Assembly: GCA_023457615.1 (NCBI GenBank)
Contig: JAEWKY010000038.1
Span: 1-8,747 of the forward strand
Direction: 5' to 3'
Length of the DNA: 8,747 nt
Source: Actinomycetes bacterium
GTDB lineage: Bacteria; Actinomycetota; Actinomycetes; Actinomycetales; Microbacteriaceae
This document shows, in pieces, positions 6,096-8,747 of this stretch (position 1 is the first letter of the stretch; each line of letters begins with the position of its first letter). The position numbers were made by a program, and so were the translations under genes. The notes beneath the pieces are model-generated. The model had not been told where the DNA came from. It searched no databases and saw only the letters and a list, made by a program, of their open reading frames with translations.

Positions 6096-7115
6096 TCATC
6101 CCGCGGGTCGCAGTTGCGCGACGACGGGACGGTGGTCGCTGCCGGCGCCGTCGAGCGAGGAGATCACCCGGAAGCCGACGAACTCCCAGTTCGGCGTCGC
6201 CATGACGTGATCGATCGGGGCGCCGAGGAGGGTCGGCAGCACGGCGGGCCACGTGCCGACGGCCGCGTTCCCGGTGAGCCGCGCGCCGTCGCGGCAGCCG
6301 CCGAGGCCGCCGCTCGCGTTCGACGCGGCGTCGAGACCCGTGTAGTGGTCGAGGGTCGAGTTGAGGTCGCCGGCGAGGATCACGTTCTCGCCGCCGCAGC
6401 GCGCCGCGAGCCACTGCAGCCCCTGCCGCCAGCCCGCCATCTCGCCCGGGACGGGGGCGACGGGATGCGCGCCGACGATGACCGGACCGGTGCCGTCCCG
6501 CGGCACGGCGAGCACCGACGGCAGCGTCTCGGTGCCGCCGCGGCTGTCGTCGCGCGCGTAGTAGCCGAGCTCGGTCGTGATGAGCACGACGGTCGAGCGC
6601 GCCTTCGACACGTCGTCGTAGAGCAGATCGAGCACCTGCAGGTCGTAGCCGGACGCGAGCACCGCGGCGGCGACCGCGTCGCCGAATGCCCGGGTCGTCT
6701 CGGGCAGCACGACGATGTCGGCGTCCTGCGCGACGATGAGCCGCGCGACGGCGTCGACGCCCGGCATCTCGCCGAGGGTGTTCCAGGTGAGCACCGTGAG
6801 GTCGCCGGGCTCCTTCGCGGCGAACGTCTCGTCGCCCGCGCCGCGCGTCGAGAGCACGGCGAGCTGGATGCCGGTGAACGCGAGCAGGAGCAGCGCGAGC
6901 GCTCCGGCGAACCCGCGCAGCACGCGGGAGCCGAGCGCGACGACGGCGAAGAGCAGCACGCCGAGGATCGCGACGGCGGTCAGCAGCCCGCGCATGGTCG
7001 TCACCTGCACGACCCCGGTCTCGCGCTGGATGCCGATCAGCTGCGGCCACGCGGCGAGCAGCAGCACGACGCCGACGGCGACGATGAGCAGGGCGGAGAG
7101 CACGCGGCGGAACAT
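6096..7115 (-). CDS. Membrane-anchored endonuclease/exonuclease/phosphatase (EEP) family protein
   Basis: Protein of 339 aa with three predicted transmembrane helices (about 5-26, 42-62, 66-88) followed by an EEP domain (about 105-336). Catalytic signatures are complete: N112 in LTWNT, E139 in VLPET, H217 in GAHPVAP, D250 and N252 in LAGDLNSTLDH, D302/H303 in IDHVMAT, and D327/H328 in GSDHRPV. These are the metal-binding and acid-base residues of DNase I-like phosphodiesterases. An odd number of helices with a basic N-terminus (MFRR) suggests that the catalytic domain is outside the membrane. Substrate (nucleic acid, phospholipid or other phosphodiester) cannot be told. It is divergent from the PHP gene by 25 bases and has no ribosome binding site, consistent with a nearly leaderless mRNA. 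It is followed at 10 bases by pepP. Confidence 0.87.
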   Translation of the reverse strand: MFRRVLSALLIVAVGVVLLLAAWPQLIGIQRETGVVQVTTMRGLLTAVAILGVLLFAVVALGSRVLRGFAGALALLLLAFTGIQLAVLSTRGAGDETFAAKEPGDLTVLTWNTLGEMPGVDAVARLIVAQDADIVVLPETTRAFGDAVAAAVLASGYDLQVLDLLYDDVSKARSTVVLITTELGYYARDDSRGGTETLPSVLAVPRDGTGPVIVGAHPVAPVPGEMAGWRQGLQWLAARCGGENVILAGDLNSTLDHYTGLDAASNASGGLGGCRDGARLTGNAAVGTWPAVLPTLLGAPIDHVMATPNWEFVGFRVISSLDGAGSDHRPVVAQLRPAG

Positions 7116-7124
7116 GGCGGGTCG

Positions 7125-7134
7125 AGCCTACGAT
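7125..7134. promoter_or_regulatory. Overlapping divergent -10 elements for the EEP and PHP genes
   Basis: The gap between the two ATGs is only 25 bases (7116-7140). On the plus strand TACGAT (7129-7134) fits TAnnnT and ends 6 bases before the PHP ATG, which places the transcription start on or next to the A of ATG. On the minus strand TAGGCT (reading 7130-7125) also fits TAnnnT and ends 9 bases before the EEP ATG. The two hexamers share the TA at 7129-7130. Neither gene has a ribosome binding site, as expected for leaderless actinobacterial mRNAs. No clear -35 is visible. Confidence 0.5.
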
Positions 7135-7140
7135 GATCGG

Positions 7141-7995
7141 ATGTCCGTTCCTGTGATCGACCTGCACGCGCACAGCTCGGTCTCGGACGGCACGGAGAGC
7201 CCGGCGGAGCTCGTCGCCGCGGGGGTCGCGGCGGGACTCGACGTGCTCGCGATCACCGACCACGACTCGACCGCCGGCTGGGTGCCCGCCTTCGAGGCCG
7301 CGCAGGGCACCGGCATCACGGTGCTCCCGGGGATGGAGCTCTCGACGCAGCTCGACGGGGCGAGCGTGCACGTGCTCGCCTACCTGATCGACCCCGCGCA
7401 TCCCGGACTGCTCGCCGAGACGGAGCGCATCCGCGCCGAGCGCCTGCATCGCGCGGAGGCGATGGTGCAGCGCATCGCCGTGGACTACGCCCTCGACTGG
7501 AACGACGTGCTCGCCCAGACGACGCCGGGGGCGACCGTCGGACGCCCGCACATCGCCGACGCGCTCGTCGCCCGCGGCCACGTGCCCGATCGCAGCGCCG
7601 CGTTCCAGAGCATCCTGCACTGGCGCGGCGGCTACTACCGGCCGCACCAGGCGCCGAAGCCGATCGAGGGCGTCGAGCTCGTCGTCGCGGCGGGCGGCGT
7701 GCCGGTGCTCGCGCATCCGGGCGGTCGCGGGCCGGACCGGGTCTTCACCGAGAAGCGCATCCGCGCGCTCGTGGACGCGGGGCTCGCCGGGGTCGAGATC
7801 CGGCATCGTGACAACCCCGCGTCGTCGCGCGCGAAGTGGCTCGACGTCGCCGCCCGATACGGGCTGCTCACGACGGGGTCGAGCGACTACCACGGCACGG
7901 GCAAGCCCAACCTGCTCGCCGAGAACACGACGTCGCCCGAGGACTACGCGCGCATCCTCGAGCTCGGCACGGGAGCCCGTCCGTTCGAGGGCTGA
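7141..7995 (+). CDS. PHP-domain phosphoesterase, RNase AM (YciV/TrpH)-like
   Basis: PHP-fold metal-dependent phosphoesterase, 284 aa, the usual length for the RNase AM/YciV group. Metal-binding residues appear in the expected order: DLHAHSSVSDGT (H9, H11, D16), ITDHD (D40, H41), GMELS (E66), SVHVLAY (H77), GRPHIAD (H137), LAHPGG (H192), VEIRH (E219) and SSDYHG (D249, H251). A helical insert of about 100-185 lies between the two halves of the metal site, as in this family. Known relatives are the 5'-3' exoribonuclease RNase AM of E. coli and a 3',5'-nucleotide bisphosphate (pAp) phosphatase from Chromobacterium. Here either role is an inference. The protein is cytoplasmic, with no signal peptide. 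The start at 7141 matches the homology start and is probably leaderless. It stands alone on the plus strand and converges with the next gene. Confidence 0.88.
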   Translation: MSVPVIDLHAHSSVSDGTESPAELVAAGVAAGLDVLAITDHDSTAGWVPAFEAAQGTGITVLPGMELSTQLDGASVHVLAYLIDPAHPGLLAETERIRAERLHRAEAMVQRIAVDYALDWNDVLAQTTPGATVGRPHIADALVARGHVPDRSAAFQSILHWRGGYYRPHQAPKPIEGVELVVAAGGVPVLAHPGGRGPDRVFTEKRIRALVDAGLAGVEIRHRDNPASSRAKWLDVAARYGLLTTGSSDYHGTGKPNLLAENTTSPEDYARILELGTGARPFEG

Positions 7996-8012
7996 GCCGG
8001 AACGCCCCCGGC
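7996..8012. terminator. Small GC hairpin between convergent genes, possible shared terminator
   Basis: GCCGG (7996-8000) and CCGGC (8008-8012) can pair across a 7-base loop immediately after the PHP stop. The 27-base gap between the convergent stops leaves little room for anything else. The stem is short and there is no T tract. Confidence 0.25.
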
Positions 8013-8022
8013 CCGCACGGCG

Positions 8023-8526
8023 TCAGCTCGTGATGCCGAGCTCGTGGATGGCCCGTCCGCCGCAGCCGGTGTCCTCCCAGCGGTAGGCGTCGCCCGCCCC
8101 GGTGCCGACTCCCGCGAGGGCGAGCCGCCAGCCGTCGGGCTCGTCCGCCGTGAGCACCGTGTTCGGCACCCGCGGGTCGTACCAGAAGCCCGCGTCGGCC
8201 ATGCAGTCGACGACGATCGACTCGATCGACGCCCACTCCTGCACCTGCTCGGGGAACACCCGCCAGGCGTTGCCCTCGGCGTACGCGACGAGCTCGTCGC
8301 GCGTGACGGGCACGTCGTCGGCGCGCAGCACGTCCGCCCGACGCTGGCTCGGGAACATCCCCGTCGGCTGCGGGCGCGGCTCCCACGCCTGCGGCGTCGG
8401 CAGCGCCGTGGTCGTCGGCAGCGGATCGTACGGCGGGATCGTCGTCGAGAAGAGCAGTGCCCCGCCGGTCAGCCCTACGGCGAGCAGGCCGACGCCGCCG
8501 AGCACGAGCAGGAGGCCGCGGTTCAT
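8023..8526 (-). CDS. Small membrane-anchored extracytoplasmic protein of unknown function
   Basis: I do not recognise this 167-aa protein. It begins MNRG and has one hydrophobic segment (about 4-27) with no lipobox cysteine, so it looks like an uncleaved anchor. A proline/threonine-rich linker (about 31-56) follows, then a compact domain (about 65-160) that would lie outside the cell. Only two cysteines are present, C108 (VDCMADAGF) and C155 (DTGCGG), so they may form one disulfide. The ATG at 8526 has GGAGG at 5-base spacing (8532-8536) and overlaps the stop of the upstream membrane protein gene by ATGA, which supports both start and operon. The frame is open further upstream, but that stretch is arginine-rich and is a shadow of the neighbour. 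A secreted substrate-specific or regulatory partner of the upstream membrane protein is possible but unproven. Confidence 0.75.
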   Translation of the reverse strand: MNRGLLLVLGGVGLLAVGLTGGALLFSTTIPPYDPLPTTTALPTPQAWEPRPQPTGMFPSQRRADVLRADDVPVTRDELVAYAEGNAWRVFPEQVQEWASIESIVVDCMADAGFWYDPRVPNTVLTADEPDGWRLALAGVGTGAGDAYRWEDTGCGGRAIHELGITS

Positions 8527-8747
8527 GCCGCCCTCCGCGGGGGCGCGAGGGTGAGGGCGACGAGGGCGGGGAACGCCGACACCGCTCCGAGCACGAGGAA
8601 CCACCCCGTGAGCCAGGCGTCGGAGGAGTAGTTGTAGAGGGCGTAGTGCGCCGCCTGGATGGTCGCGCTCAGGGTCACCAGGATGAGCATCCCGAAGTGC
8701 ACGGTGACGGCGGTCGCGACCGCGAGCCACAGCAGGCCCAGACGCCG
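8523..8747 (-). CDS. Membrane protein of unknown function, C-terminal part (cut by window edge)
   Basis: Open frame of 74 codons running in from the right edge and ending in TGA at 8523-8525. I translated it by hand. It contains a hydrophobic segment LGLLWLAVATAV, continuing through a second stretch with GMLILVTL, then AAHYALYNYSSDAWLTG, a further hydrophobic helix WFLVLGAVSAFPALVALTL, and a short basic tail ending PPRRAAA. Two or three transmembrane segments are likely. Its stop overlaps the start of the next gene (ATGA), which supports a real co-translated gene rather than a chance frame. The true start is probably outside the window, though an internal GTG or ATG cannot be excluded. No family is recognised. 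Confidence 0.6.
   Translation of the reverse strand, partial: RRLGLLWLAVATAVTVHFGMLILVTLSATIQAAHYALYNYSSDAWLTGWFLVLGAVSAFPALVALTLAPPRRAA
8532..8536 (-). promoter_or_regulatory. Ribosome binding site (GGAGG) for the small anchored protein
   Basis: GGAGG on the minus strand, 5 bases before the ATG at 8526. It lies inside the 3' end of the upstream gene and decides this start over upstream in-frame candidates. Confidence 0.65.

Noticed and set aside
4850..6205. 451-codon plus-strand frame over pepP
   Set aside because: Antisense shadow of a gene whose metal ligands are all present; the translation is Gly/Arg/Val-rich and motif-free.
7133..7156. Seven-codon ORF from ATG 7133 overlapping the PHP start
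   Set aside because: It begins inside the proposed -10 element, has no ribosome site, and would not be transcribed if the PHP mRNA is leaderless.
5974..7893. 639-codon minus-strand frame spanning the EEP and PHP genes
   Set aside because: Runs out of frame through the EEP gene and antisense to the PHP gene, both of which have complete active-site motifs.

Overview
The window is high-GC and densely coding, with short intergenic gaps, 4-base start/stop overlaps and strong G/C third-position bias. Together with the protein families seen, this points to an actinobacterium. The sequence style (GC-rich, frequent GGATGC contexts, a transmembrane-anchored NlpA-type binding protein) suggests Microbacteriaceae, but that is an impression and no marker gene here proves it. 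There is no rRNA, tRNA, CRISPR array, insertion sequence or phage gene.

Left part (1-4483) is a divergent organosulfur-acquisition locus. On the minus strand is a MetQ/NlpA-type substrate-binding protein (79-1056) followed by a strong hairpin (18-53). Across a 171-base regulatory gap (1057-1227), three plus-strand genes follow with ATGA/GTGA overlaps: a DszA/NtaA/YxeK-type FMNH2-dependent monooxygenase (1228-2658), a SfnB/DszC-type flavin monooxygenase with an acyl-CoA dehydrogenase fold (2655-3920), and an NADPH-dependent FMN reductase of the MsuE/SsuE kind (3917-4483). The likely logic is uptake of a sulfur amino acid or organosulfur compound, S-oxidation and C-S cleavage by the two oxygenases, and reduced flavin supplied by the reductase. 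The substrate cannot be read from the sequence.

Middle part (4484-7140): a 120-base convergent gap with GC-rich hairpins separates this locus from a minus-strand pair, a membrane-anchored endonuclease/exonuclease/phosphatase-family protein (6096-7115) followed 10 bases later by an M24 aminopeptidase P (4604-6085). A 25-base gap then separates that pair from a plus-strand PHP phosphoesterase of the RNase AM/YciV type (7141-7995). Overlapping, oppositely oriented -10-like hexamers in that gap suggest two nearly leaderless divergent transcripts.

Right end (7996-8747): a minus-strand pair enters the window. It comprises the C-terminal end of an unrecognised membrane protein (8523-8747, partial) overlapping by ATGA a small anchored extracytoplasmic protein of unknown function (8023-8526).

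The most interesting item is the coupled DszA-type/DszC-type/reductase set divergent from a MetQ-like protein, because it is arranged like a desulfurisation module but is linked to amino-acid-type transport. Individual families are known. Whether this combination and its substrate have been described cannot be decided without searches.
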